Assembly: GCA_020052955.1 (NCBI GenBank)
Contig: JAGVOB010000152.1
Coordinates: 1 to 40,071 of the forward strand
DNA length: 40,071 nucleotides
DNA from: Candidatus Omnitrophota bacterium
GTDB taxonomy: Bacteria; Omnitrophota; Gorgyraeia; VGKN01
Direction: 5' to 3'
The notes under the pieces were generated by a model, which made no database searches, was not told where the DNA came from, and saw nothing but the letters and a program-made list of their open reading frames with translations. Below, piece after piece: positions 1 through 7,893 of the stretch (positions are counted from its first letter, which is position 1; the number at the start of each line of letters is the position of its first letter). The translations under genes and the position numbers were made by a program.

Positions 1-182
1 ATCATTATCTTCTTCATCTAATAAACCTCCGGATTATTACTGGTCAAACCAGTGGCTTACCTATCTTTGAGTTATAGGGTTCTACTCAATAAACCCAATA
101 ACTCTATAAACTCAATGAACTCAAGTAACTTTCTTTTATTCACTATTTATTTCCCCCAATTCCCCCTACTCTTCATTGCAAA
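1..182. repeat. Intergenic stretch with a 9-nt unit array
   Basis: No gene is seen here. Positions 84-130 hold about five tandem units of the form ACTCAATAA, with variants ACCCAATA, ACTCTATAA, ACTCAATGA and ACTCAAGTA. A closely related array lies at 1813-1867. A perfect 6-bp inverted repeat, ACTGGT with loop CAA, sits at 39-53; no T-run follows it, so it is not a convincing terminator. The stretch lies 3' of the ATPase gene that ends at 183. Confidence 0.7.
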
Positions 183-1412
183 TTAACTGATAGCATCGGG
201 AGGAATAATAAATAAATCCTTGCTTAAAGGGCAGGCTTGATGAGTCGGAGCAAGGACTGCGCCATTACCTATGGTAAAATTTGTCTTTTTTAGAAAAGTT
301 ATACCTTTTATATCGCCTGAACGCACTGAAGAAGAAAGTTTAATCTCAACTGGTAAGAGTTTTCCATTCTTTTCTATCAGAAGGTCAACCTCAATTTTTT
401 CCTTAGTTCGAAAATAAAAAATTCGCGGCTCTATCCCGCGATGCAAATAGCTTTTAACAATTTCTCCAATCAAAAAAGTTTCAAACAGCTGTCCGGCAAA
501 AGCTCCTCCAGACGCAGTCTGTGAGTCTCTCCAACCAGTTAGATAACAGACTAATCCGGTATCCAAAAAGTAAAGTTTTGGCGCCTTAATAAGGCGCTTG
601 GTAATATTTTTATAATATGGCCTCAACAGAAAAATTTGACCGCCAGATTCCAACAAACTCAACCACTCCTTGGCAGTGTTTACGCTTATATCGCTGTCAC
701 GCGCTAAATCTGACAGATTCAAAACTGACGCTGTGCGGGCAGCACAAACTCTTATAAATTTATCAAAACTTGAAAGGGATGAAACTTTCACTAAATCCCT
801 GAGATCCCTATCAATGTATGTCTGCACATAAGAACCATAAAAAGCATCGAGTCCGGGCGCATTTCTATGTAAAAGCCTGGGAAAAGAACCGCGGACTATT
901 TTTTTGAAAATTTGTAATATACTTATTGACTCATAGTCTTTGCTTACTTTTATTCTATCCGGGCTCCACGGACATTTTTCAAATGGGGCCTCTTTTTCCT
1001 CTGCCTGGGATATACCAAGTAATTTTACGATACCCACTCTTCCTGCCAAAGATTCGGAAACATTCTTCATCAAATGAAACTGTTGTGAGCCGGTAAGCCA
1101 GTAAGAACCCATCTTCTTCTTACGCTCAACCTCCGCTTTGAGGTAGGGAAAAAGTTGAGGGGCATATTGTATCTCATCAATTATCAAGGGAGCGGGAAAC
1201 CGCTGAAGAAATAGGCCTGGGTCGTTCTTTGCCAAAGAACGTATCTCAAATTCATCTAAACTGACATAATGATGTTTTAAAAACGGGGTTTGCTGGCTGA
1301 TGTGTTTTAAAAGCGTGGTCTTCCCTACCTGCCTTGCCCCGGTTAAAAGGAGTATCGGAAAGGTTTTTGATAAGTTTATAATCTGAGACTCTAAGTAGCG
1401 CCTTTTATACAT
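183..1412 (-). CDS. DUF4143-family AAA ATPase with PD-(D/E)XK-like C-terminus
   Basis: This 409-residue protein is a typical member of the widespread AAA/DUF4143 ATPase family. Seen: Walker A GARQVGKTT at residues 25-33, Walker B LIIDE at 76-80 followed by IQYAP, and a sensor-like LTGSQQF near 107-112. The C-terminal half is the DUF4143 region, with LYFLDTGLVCYL, the conserved helix FETFLIGEIVKSY, and a nuclease-like EVDLLIE...PVEIK pair. In the family, such proteins are common in mobile or accessory regions and are poorly characterised; some behave like toxin- or defence-associated ATPases, but no partner is visible here. The length is full for the family. The start is chosen because the conserved N-terminal helix begins directly at this ATG. 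There is no Shine-Dalgarno sequence; the upstream promoter elements would place the transcript start at or near the ATG. Function in this genome is unknown. Confidence 0.9.
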   Translation of the reverse strand: MYKRRYLESQIINLSKTFPILLLTGARQVGKTTLLKHISQQTPFLKHHYVSLDEFEIRSLAKNDPGLFLQRFPAPLIIDEIQYAPQLFPYLKAEVERKKKMGSYWLTGSQQFHLMKNVSESLAGRVGIVKLLGISQAEEKEAPFEKCPWSPDRIKVSKDYESISILQIFKKIVRGSFPRLLHRNAPGLDAFYGSYVQTYIDRDLRDLVKVSSLSSFDKFIRVCAARTASVLNLSDLARDSDISVNTAKEWLSLLESGGQIFLLRPYYKNITKRLIKAPKLYFLDTGLVCYLTGWRDSQTASGGAFAGQLFETFLIGEIVKSYLHRGIEPRIFYFRTKEKIEVDLLIEKNGKLLPVEIKLSSSVRSGDIKGITFLKKTNFTIGNGAVLAPTHQACPLSKDLFIIPPDAIS

Positions 1413-1418
1413 ACGACT

Positions 1419-1447
1419 ATTTTATAGTATAACTGCAAATTAGTCAA
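1419..1447 (-). promoter_or_regulatory. Probable sigma70-type promoter of the DUF4143 ATPase
   Basis: On the minus strand the -35 box TTGACT (1442-1447) is followed after exactly 17 nt by the -10 box TAAAAT (1419-1424). Only 6 nt separate the -10 box from the ATG at 1412. Transcription would therefore begin at about the first base of the start codon, giving a leaderless mRNA, which fits the absence of a Shine-Dalgarno sequence. The -35 box overlaps the stop codon of the RadC fragment. Each box matches consensus at 5 of 6 positions. Confidence 0.5.
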
Positions 1448-1713
1448 ATAAATTTTAAAATCTCACAGGCCTTTGCAGGGCCAAGCCCGGAGAAATTTTT
1501 TAACTCTTTATAGGTTAAATTTGGTAAATTCTCTGCCTTATGCTTTTTGAGGAGCTTATTAGCTAAATCAATTACGTTTTCACCTTTTTTACCTGAGCGT
1601 AGAATTATTGCCAGGAGTTCTGAATTAGAAAGGTGTTCTGGCCCATATTGTATAAGTTTCTCCCTCGGCCTTTCAATTCTGGGTATATCCTTTATTCTTT
1701 GTTTATATTCCAT
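1444..1713 (-). pseudogene. radC: RadC (UPF0758) N-terminal fragment lacking the JAB domain
   Basis: The 89 residues match the N-terminal helix-hairpin-helix part of RadC/UPF0758 proteins: IKDIPRIERPREKLIQYGPE, then LSNSELLAIILRSGKKGENVIDLANKLL, then LKNFSGLGPAKACEI. Complete RadC proteins are about 220 residues long and continue into a JAB/MPN metalloprotease-like domain with an HxHx(n)D motif. Here the reading frame stops just after the hairpin, and the ATPase gene starts 31 bp further on, so no room remains for the JAB domain and none is found downstream. The gene is most simply a truncated remnant; a deliberately short stand-alone HhH protein is the alternative. The ATG lies in an A/T-rich context with no clear Shine-Dalgarno sequence. 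RadC genes are often linked to mobile elements, which would fit the neighbouring ATPase, but no integrase or transposase is visible. Confidence 0.75.
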
Positions 1714-1812
1714 TATAAATTAGTTTTTAACAAGATAATTGTCTCATCTCGTAGGTGGGATTTTAGAAAAATTAATTCATAATTTTTGTAATTCATCGCA
1801 AAATAACCCATC

Positions 1813-1867
1813 GCTCAATCACTCAATCGACTCAATGAACTCTATTAACTCAAGTAACTCAATAACT
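1813..1867 (-). repeat. Array of 9-nt units overlapping the stop codon of the RND gene
   Basis: On the plus strand the units run GCTCAATC, ACTCAATCG, ACTCAATGA, ACTCTATTA, ACTCAAGTA, ACTCAATA, ACT. The unit order ACTCAATGA / ACTCAAGTA recurs at 84-130. The array includes the TGA stop of the RND permease (1859-1861), so the final codons of that gene are written by the repeat. The remainder of the gap (1714-1812) is A/T-rich with no gene. Confidence 0.75.
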
Positions 1868-4800
1868 ATCCTTTTTTACTAATTCATAATACCTTCCCAC
1901 TGCAAGTGGTCCACGGCCAACAATAAGGCCCCTGCCCGTTAAATCTTTTAAATCTCTTGCCGCAGTGGGGATGGAGGTCTTAAAAATTTTTGCGTAGTCT
2001 TTTCTTGTAACCGTGCCATATTGTTTTAAATACTCAAGCGCCCTGCGCTGTCTCTTATTCAACCGTTTAATATATTTTTCTTCTTTGTATATTTTCAAGC
2101 CCTCATAAAGTGAGGTTCTTTTCGCCAATTCTTTTTCTTCCTCAAGGGGCTTTTCTTCTACCGGAGGCATAAACAGCTTATCCTCTTCTGAGACCTTCTC
2201 TTCAGGTAGAGGCGGCGCTACAGGAGGCTGCTCTGTTAATTCCTGGGGGGGTGGCTCTTCGGGCTTTTCCAATTCGGGGAGTGGTTCTTCGGTTTCCTCA
2301 ACAATGGGCTTTTCTTCTACCGGAGGTACAAACAGTTTATCCCCTCTCGCGGTCTTTTCTTCCTCGGCTGCAGGAGGAACTAAAGAAGGTTGTTCTGTTA
2401 ATTCCTGAGACGGCGGCTCTTCGGGTTTTTCCTGGGGTTCTTCCTTCTCTTCCTGCTCAGGCTCTAATTCTAATGGCTTTTCTTCGGCCTCTTTTGGTAT
2501 TTCTTCTATTTGAGCTTCTGATTTTAATTCCGGTGGAATAATTTCAGCGGGCATTTCCCTTTTTTCTTCAAGTTCGAGCAGTTTAATCTCTTCTGGGACC
2601 GAAGTCTTTGCTTCGGTAGGCATTATCTCGGGAGGAACTTCGGGCTCGGTTTCTATTTTTGGTTCTTCAATTTCCCCAACAGGTTTAACTTCCGGCTCAA
2701 CAGGCGTAATCTCCAAAGGTTTCTGGAGTTCTACTTTTGTCTCTGGCGGCAGAGTTTCTTCAGTGGGTTTAATCTCCGGCTCTATAGGCGTAATTTCCGA
2801 AGGCAGTTCCTCTTCTTTAATTTCAGGCAATCCTACTTCCTCCGGTTCCATCGGTATAATTTCAAGCGGAGTTTCCCTTTGCGGTTCAGATTTTATTTCG
2901 GGTTCTTTGACCTCCAGAGGAGGTTGTTCTGCCTTTGGTTCTTCGATTATCTGAGGTTCTTTGGTTTCTTCAGGTGCTTCGGGTTTTTCTTCGATCTCTT
3001 CCTTTTCGGGCTCCAATTCTATGGGCTTTTCTAATTCAGGGACTGCCGGCTCTTTGGCTTCTTCTGTGGGAGGCGGCTCTACTGTCTCTTCTTCGATGGG
3101 CTTTTCTTCTACCGGAGGCATAAACAGCTTATCCTCTTCTTGCACTTTCTCTTCTTCGGCTACAGGAGGCACTAAGGGAAGCTGCTCCGGCAATTCCTTA
3201 AGGGATATCTCTTCGGGTTTTTCCTTCTCTTCTGCCGGAAGCACTTTCTCTTTCTCGAGCTCTGGTTCTGCGGGTTTTTCCAATTCAGGGAGATGTTCTT
3301 CAACTTCCTCTACAGGAGGCGGCTCTACTGTTTTTTCCTCCGCGGGCTTTTCTTCCACAGGAGGTACAAGCAGTTTATCCTCTCTCGCGGTTTTCTCTTC
3401 TTCGACTGCAGGAGGCACTAAAGAAGGCTGTTCTGTTAACTCCCCAGACAATGGCTCTTCGGTTTTTTCCTGGGGTTCTTCCTTCTCTTCCAGCTCAGGC
3501 TCTAATTCTATAGGCTTTTCTAATCCAGGGAGAGGCTCTTTGGTTTCCTCAACGGGAGGCGGCTCTACTGTTTCTTCTTCGAGCTTGGGTAAAATATCTA
3601 CGGGAGCGCCCTTTCTTTTCTTAAAAATAGACTCCATTATTCTTGAAGAGGAGAGGTAGAGAGCCGGTATCACAAGTAGGGTTAAAAATGTGGCTGAGAG
3701 AAGGCCGCCCATAGTAGTTTTTGCAAGGGGCGCATCAAGCTCTGAGCCCTCAGAAAGGCCCAGTGCAAGCGGCAATAAACCTATGATAGAGGTTGATGCT
3801 GTCATAAGAATTGGCCTTAAGCGAACCTTTCCTGCCCTAATGGCGGCATCATATACTTCAATGCCGCGATTACGGAGGATGTTGGTATAATCTATCAGTA
3901 TAATGCCGTTATTTACAACTATACCGCCCTGCATGATTATGCCTAATAACACAACTACGCTTAAGGCGGTATGAGTAATATGCAATGTCCATACTATTCC
4001 GATAAGAGACAGCGGTATGGTAAACATTATTAGAAACGGCTGCCACAAAGATTCAAACTGGGCAGCCATAATCATATATACCAATAAAACCGCCAGCGCC
4101 AGCGCGAACATAAGGCTATTGAAAGACTCCTTCATCTTTTCGGTCTCTCCTGTCAGCGTAATGCTGTAGCCTTTGGGAATTTTAAAAGAACTCAACAATT
4201 TATTTAATTCATCCTGCACCTCATTTAAAGAGCGCTTATAAACATTGGCGGTTACCAGAACGGTTCTCTGCTGGTTCATCCTTCTAATTTCAGAGGGGCC
4301 CCTGCCTATCCCTATATACGCAACTTCTTTTAAGGGTAACTGCATCCCCGAGGGAGCACTCAACAATATATTCCCTATCTTTGAGATATCCCTTCTATCC
4401 TCCTTCCTTAATCTTACTCTTATGTCTATTTCCTTGCCGGATTCCTTGAATTTTGTTGCAATATATCCCTTGAGAGCAACCTGCGCAGTCGCTGCCATAT
4501 CCTTCACCGATATGCCATACGAGGACGCCCTATCTTTTAATACCCATATCTTTGTCTCGGGGGAAGACTCGGCAAGGTTATGCTTTACTCCATAAAGACC
4601 GCCTACCCTCTTAAGCAGAACTTGTATATTGTTTGTCGTTGTCCTTAAAACCCCTATATCGGGGCCTTTGATTTCAAGCACAACCGGCGCGCTTGACTCA
4701 AATGCAGTTTTTAGAGCACTCTCCTGAACTATATACTGTATCTCGGCATTGGAAAGATCTATTTGCGATAATTTATCCTTTAAACTCTGTATAAAATCAG

Positions 4801-6832
4801 ACGTTGAAACACGCCTTTCTTTCCTGAGGTTTACCATAATCTGGGCCTGATGCGAACCGAGGGTTTCAATGCCTTCGCCTTTTGCGCGCTCACGGCTAGA
4901 ACCTATGTTCAAGGCGGCCTCTTCAACGTAAGCATCAGTTAAAAGAAGGTTCTCTATCTTTTTAACAACCGCGTCGGTCATAGAAAGCTTTGTCCCCGGC
5001 GACAAATCCATCTTTATTACAAATTGCCCCTGGTCTATTTTAGGCATAAACTCCTTATCCATAATAGAAAACCTGCTTATGCTGAAGAAGAATACCGCTA
5101 GAATTATCAACATATACAAAAATCTGTGCCTTAAAAAACCTTCTATAACATGCGAGTATACATTTTCAATTAAATCTACGGGTTTTCCTATAAATTCCCA
5201 AAATCTATTCTTTGGCAATGCGTCAAACGCCCCGGTTTCATCTTCTGCGTCTATGGGTTTTTCTATTTTTTTAACGGGCGCCTTTCCTTTAATCTGCGAT
5301 ACAAGACAGGGTATAAGCATGAAGGCTATTATAAGAGAGACTACCTGCGTAACAATAACAACCCAGGCCAGCTCCTTAAACAGCTGGCCGGCAATACCTA
5401 TAACGAATACCATCGGGAAAAACACGCATATTGTCGTAAGAGTTGACGCTATCATCGGGGCTATTACTTCATTGCTGCCTACGACAGCTGCCTCCTTTGC
5501 GGAAAATCCCTGCTTTCTGTACCTAAAGATACTTTCAACTACGACTATGGCATTATCTATAAGCATGCCAACGCCTATTGCCATCCCACCCAGAGACATC
5601 ATATTTAAAGTAATGCCTCTAAAATACATAAGACTAAAACATGCCAGAATCGATATCGGAGTGATTGTGATAACTACAGCGGAAAGCCATAAATTCTTTA
5701 GAAAGATGACCAAAACCAAAAATGCCAAAATGCCGCCCTGCACCGCGGCATCCCTTACCCCCTTTATTGACTGCCTGATAAACAAAGACTGGTCATATAC
5801 TATTTTTACCCTTACATCCTTGGGAAGATTCTGATTTATGTCCTTGAGCGTCTTTTTTACCTTATCTGCTACCTGAAGAGTAAAACTACCGGCCTGTTTT
5901 TGAATTGAGAGAGAGATATTGTCAGAGCCGTTATAGCGTGAAATGCTTGTCTTTTCCTTTAAGGTATCTCTTATCTCACCTATATCTGATAGCAGAATAA
6001 ACCTCTTAAGCCCCTCTTTTTTATTTATAGCCGATTCCTGTTCGAGCTCTGAAAGGGATTTCAGCTCTTTGAGCGCCGCCTCTTTCCTGTCTTCCACTTC
6101 TATAACCGTGTCCTTTATATCGGACACCTTCTGATACTCTCCCATCGTCCTTATCAGGTACTCGTATAAGCTTTCTTTTATCGTTCCTGCCGGATAGTTT
6201 ATATTTGATTTATTCAACGCGTCTAAAATAGTTAATAGCGAGATTCCTGACGCCTGAAGCCTGCCCTGGTCTATTTCAACCAGTATCTCTCTTTCAAGCC
6301 CACCCGATAGGCTGCACGAGGCAACCCCCTCTATTTTTTCCAACTCATCCTTAATGACCTTTTTTGTTATAGCAAGCAGCTCCTGCGGACCCTCTGCGCC
6401 TGTAATGCTTAAAATAATAATCGGGAGCTCAAACGGGTTGAATTTCATAACAATAGGTTCTTCAGAGTCCCGCGGCAGGCGCCCCTTAATAAGGTCTATC
6501 TTTTCTCTCATCCCCAGGGCAGCGAAGTCCATATTCGTTCCCCAGTTAAACTCCGCCATAACGAGAGAGGTGCCCTCTTTTGAGATAGAACTAATGCTTT
6601 TTATATTGGGGACGGTTGCAACAGCCTCTTCTATCGGCCTTGTAATTAGGAGTTCAACTTCTTCCGGCGCGGCATTCTCATAGTTTGCGACAACCGATAG
6701 CTGTGGGTACGTAATAGGAGGGTAAAGTTCCTGCGGCAGGCGGTTTAACGATATTATGCCCAGGATAACCACGCCTGTAAATATCATTACAGTAGTGACA
6801 GGCCTTCTTACTGAAAAATCGGGTAAGCCCAT
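1859..6832 (-). CDS. RND efflux permease fused to a Glu/Pro-rich tail and winged-helix DNA-binding domain
   Basis: Residues 1-1075 form a complete RND proton-antiporter permease of the HAE (AcrB/SwrC-like) type. The start MGLPDFSVRRPVTTVM is the family's usual N-terminus. TM4 carries GMLIDNAIVVVES near residue 422: the first proton-relay Asp is kept and the second is Asn, as in many non-proteobacterial members. TM10 has VNNGIILIDY in place of the AcrB lysine, also seen in known subfamilies. A charged insertion of about 30 residues lies near 248-280. After the last membrane helix, residues about 1078-1577 are almost entirely Glu, Pro, Lys, Leu and Val, with four copies of a repeat anchored by DKLFMPPVEEKP-like motifs. 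Residues 1591-1653 resemble a winged helix-turn-helix, with RRALEYLKQYG, TRKDYAKIF, TAARDLKDLTGRGLI and a wing ending GRYYEL. RND termini are cytoplasmic, so the domain could reach DNA. Ordinary RND pumps are about 1050 residues. No Shine-Dalgarno sequence is seen before the ATG. Confidence 0.93.
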   Translation of the reverse strand: MGLPDFSVRRPVTTVMIFTGVVILGIISLNRLPQELYPPITYPQLSVVANYENAAPEEVELLITRPIEEAVATVPNIKSISSISKEGTSLVMAEFNWGTNMDFAALGMREKIDLIKGRLPRDSEEPIVMKFNPFELPIIILSITGAEGPQELLAITKKVIKDELEKIEGVASCSLSGGLEREILVEIDQGRLQASGISLLTILDALNKSNINYPAGTIKESLYEYLIRTMGEYQKVSDIKDTVIEVEDRKEAALKELKSLSELEQESAINKKEGLKRFILLSDIGEIRDTLKEKTSISRYNGSDNISLSIQKQAGSFTLQVADKVKKTLKDINQNLPKDVRVKIVYDQSLFIRQSIKGVRDAAVQGGILAFLVLVIFLKNLWLSAVVITITPISILACFSLMYFRGITLNMMSLGGMAIGVGMLIDNAIVVVESIFRYRKQGFSAKEAAVVGSNEVIAPMIASTLTTICVFFPMVFVIGIAGQLFKELAWVVIVTQVVSLIIAFMLIPCLVSQIKGKAPVKKIEKPIDAEDETGAFDALPKNRFWEFIGKPVDLIENVYSHVIEGFLRHRFLYMLIILAVFFFSISRFSIMDKEFMPKIDQGQFVIKMDLSPGTKLSMTDAVVKKIENLLLTDAYVEEAALNIGSSRERAKGEGIETLGSHQAQIMVNLRKERRVSTSDFIQSLKDKLSQIDLSNAEIQYIVQESALKTAFESSAPVVLEIKGPDIGVLRTTTNNIQVLLKRVGGLYGVKHNLAESSPETKIWVLKDRASSYGISVKDMAATAQVALKGYIATKFKESGKEIDIRVRLRKEDRRDISKIGNILLSAPSGMQLPLKEVAYIGIGRGPSEIRRMNQQRTVLVTANVYKRSLNEVQDELNKLLSSFKIPKGYSITLTGETEKMKESFNSLMFALALAVLLVYMIMAAQFESLWQPFLIMFTIPLSLIGIVWTLHITHTALSVVVLLGIIMQGGIVVNNGIILIDYTNILRNRGIEVYDAAIRAGKVRLRPILMTASTSIIGLLPLALGLSEGSELDAPLAKTTMGGLLSATFLTLLVIPALYLSSSRIMESIFKKRKGAPVDILPKLEEETVEPPPVEETKEPLPGLEKPIELEPELEEKEEPQEKTEEPLSGELTEQPSLVPPAVEEEKTAREDKLLVPPVEEKPAEEKTVEPPPVEEVEEHLPELEKPAEPELEKEKVLPAEEKEKPEEISLKELPEQLPLVPPVAEEEKVQEEDKLFMPPVEEKPIEEETVEPPPTEEAKEPAVPELEKPIELEPEKEEIEEKPEAPEETKEPQIIEEPKAEQPPLEVKEPEIKSEPQRETPLEIIPMEPEEVGLPEIKEEELPSEITPIEPEIKPTEETLPPETKVELQKPLEITPVEPEVKPVGEIEEPKIETEPEVPPEIMPTEAKTSVPEEIKLLELEEKREMPAEIIPPELKSEAQIEEIPKEAEEKPLELEPEQEEKEEPQEKPEEPPSQELTEQPSLVPPAAEEEKTARGDKLFVPPVEEKPIVEETEEPLPELEKPEEPPPQELTEQPPVAPPLPEEKVSEEDKLFMPPVEEKPLEEEKELAKRTSLYEGLKIYKEEKYIKRLNKRQRRALEYLKQYGTVTRKDYAKIFKTSIPTAARDLKDLTGRGLIVGRGPLAVGRYYELVKKDSY
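1872..2065 (-). other. Winged helix-turn-helix domain at the C-terminus of the RND pump
   Basis: Residues about 1591-1653 of the permease show the pattern of a DeoR-like or Fic/RecG-associated winged helix: helix 1 KRQRRALEYLKQYG, helix 2 TRKDYAKIFK, recognition helix SIPTAARDLKDLTGRG, and strands LIVGRG...GRYYELV. The assignment rests on the pattern alone. Whether it binds DNA is inference. Confidence 0.75.
2100..3600 (-). repeat. Coding repeats: Glu/Pro-rich tether of the RND pump
   Basis: This encodes about 500 residues of low-complexity Glu/Pro sequence. Four copies of a roughly 60-residue unit carry the core DKL(L/F)(V/M)PPVEEKP. A 43-nt stretch is identical at 2147-2189 and 3098-3140, and related copies lie near 2308-2350 and 3343-3385. 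A second family of PxEIxPxEPE-type units fills 2500-2900. Long identical stretches suggest recent duplication or ongoing recombination. The serine-rich plus-strand frames over this region are shadows. Confidence 0.85.
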
Positions 6833-6837
6833 ATAAA

Positions 6838-6866
6838 GTTATGAGTTATTGGTTATTAGTTATTAA
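6838..6866 (-). repeat. Short 7-8 nt unit array before the RND start codon
   Basis: On the plus strand AGTTATG, AGTTATTG, GTTATTA and GTTATTA follow one another immediately upstream of the RND ATG (6832). It occupies the place where a Shine-Dalgarno sequence would be expected, and none is found. A similar A/T-rich series (AGTAACTAATAACT) lies at about 7862-7890, just after the PDZ-protein stop codon. Confidence 0.6.
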
Positions 6867-6905
6867 GTGCGATGTGCTTTCTTCAAGTTAAATTTACAGA
6901 AATAA

Positions 6906-7043
6906 TAATTAGGCAACGGCCAGGGTAACGATACCCGTTTCGTTAGGCGTCTTTGGGTTACGTCTTAAGTCTTATTAACCGAACAACGTAACCGTCAGAC
7001 GATACGGGCTTCCTTGCCATAACCGAAAGCCTTAACCTAATTA
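6906..7043. repeat. 138-bp imperfect inverted repeat between the HAMP and RND genes
   Basis: The element begins TAATTAGG (6906-6913) and ends with its exact complement CCTAATTA (7036-7043). The two arms are equal in length and pair partially along their whole extent. The centre is a perfect 8-bp stem, GGTTACGT (6956-6963) with ACGTAACC (6986-6993), flanked by GTC/GAC (6949-6951/6998-7000) and CCCGT/ACGGG (6934-6938/7004-7008). A second small hairpin, GGGTA-ACGA-TACCC, lies inside the left arm. It lies inside the presumed efflux operon transcript, so it could act as an RNA structure; a decayed miniature transposable element is equally possible. No coding sequence is seen here. Confidence 0.6.
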
Positions 7044-7057
7044 TGCACACTGCTTAA

Positions 7058-7648
7058 TCAATTTAACGTAAATTCTGAAAAGCCTTCTTTAGCGCTATTT
7101 AGCCCGGATTCCAATTCGTTTATGAGGAATTTTAACTGCGCAATATCCGGCTGGGATTTTGTCAATTCCGCCTTAATAGATTCTACGGCTGTTAAACTCT
7201 TGGCGGTTAATTGTTCCGGTTTTTTAAGTTTCTCTTTAAGGGAAAACGTCATGTCATTTATCTGCTGGGCAAGATCCTGAAGCTCGTCTGTCTTTCTTAG
7301 TTTTACGCTCAAAGAGAGATTCCCCTTTCCTATATCCTGCAAGCTTCTTTCTATCCTTACCAGCGGCCCCGCTATCCTGTGCGAAACAATAACGGTCGCC
7401 ACAGTTATAAGGATAATGGCCAACAAAAATCCCGCCGCAAGCCTTAAATTCAATTCGTTTACTATAGCCATTAGCCTGTGTTGCGGAAAAACCTTTGAGA
7501 GCTTTCCAACTAAGACCGTCATGCTGGAGTTGTATACGATAAATCCGCATACCAGGCCTATTAACAGCATAAATAATAAAACAAAGGCTGCAAATTTTAA
7601 CTGGAATTTCCTTACAATAAATATCCTTCTGACGTTCTTATCCGGCAT
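7058..7648 (-). CDS. HAMP-domain membrane protein without an output domain
   Basis: This 196-residue inner-membrane protein has two transmembrane helices, at about 18-39 and 70-89, separated by a short periplasmic loop. A HAMP domain follows at about 87-135, with the conserved proline in RIAGPLVRIE and the DELQDLAQQIN signature at 121-131. Beyond HAMP there is only a predicted helical tail of about 60 residues; no histidine kinase, methyl-accepting or cyclase module follows. HAMP domains relay conformational change from membrane to cytoplasm, so this is a possible accessory sensor or a subunit for a partner. Its place directly before the RND permease suggests it acts with that pump, but this is inference. 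The start has a strong Shine-Dalgarno sequence, AGGAGGTGAGAAAATG, which is part of the two-hairpin leader upstream. Confidence 0.85.
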   Translation of the reverse strand: MPDKNVRRIFIVRKFQLKFAAFVLLFMLLIGLVCGFIVYNSSMTVLVGKLSKVFPQHRLMAIVNELNLRLAAGFLLAIILITVATVIVSHRIAGPLVRIERSLQDIGKGNLSLSVKLRKTDELQDLAQQINDMTFSLKEKLKKPEQLTAKSLTAVESIKAELTKSQPDIAQLKFLINELESGLNSAKEGFSEFTLN

Positions 7649-7652
7649 TTTC

Positions 7653-7757
7653 TCACCTCCTCAATGACCCTGCACCGTATGGTGCAGGGGAATTGATCCC
7701 GAGTCCGCCATAATTTGTGGCGGACGAGGGATCTATCTTATTTAATAATCCCTAAAC
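7653..7757 (-). repeat. Two-hairpin leader module B, upstream of the HAMP gene
   Basis: Read on the minus strand, the module has a 5' box (AGTTTAGGGATTATTAAATA), hairpin 1 with outer stem GATCCC/GGGATC (7728-7733/7695-7700) enclosing an 8-bp inner stem (7718-7725/7703-7710), a spacer AATTC, hairpin 2 (9-bp stem, 7668-7689, tetraloop), then TCATTGAGGAGGTG with the Shine-Dalgarno sequence. The same order of boxes is found at 10217-10304, but with different hairpin tips. It may be a regulatory mRNA leader or a dispersed repeat that supplies a ribosome binding site. The remainder of the gap (7758-7893) contains a further inverted repeat, GAAATTT...AAATTTC, at 7765-7794, with no T-run. Confidence 0.7.
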
Positions 7758-7893
7758 TATACTGGAAATTTCATAGCTGTCCGCTAAAAATTTCAAGTAT
7801 GACTAAGCAAGGGACAATTGCGATTATAAATTATGTATTATGGATTAAGTGAAATTTAACTCATAATCTATAATCAGTAACTAATAACTATTT

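Noticed and set aside
39-53. ACTGGT-CAA-ACCAGT inverted repeat as an operator or terminator
   Set aside because: Only 6 bp, no T-run and no promoter beside it; such repeats occur by chance.
84-1867. Tandem repeats considered as a CRISPR array
   Set aside because: Units are 8-9 nt, contiguous and degenerate, without spacers; no cas genes are present.
2961-3659. Plus-strand serine-rich frame of over 200 codons
   Set aside because: It is the antisense of the Glu/Pro-rich repeats of the RND tail; Ser/Gly content follows directly from the complementary codons. No ribosome binding site or family match is seen.
6906-7043. Inverted repeat considered as an integron attC site
   Set aside because: The GTTRRRY/RYYYAAC core sites are not in the right positions, and no integrase or gene cassette array is near.
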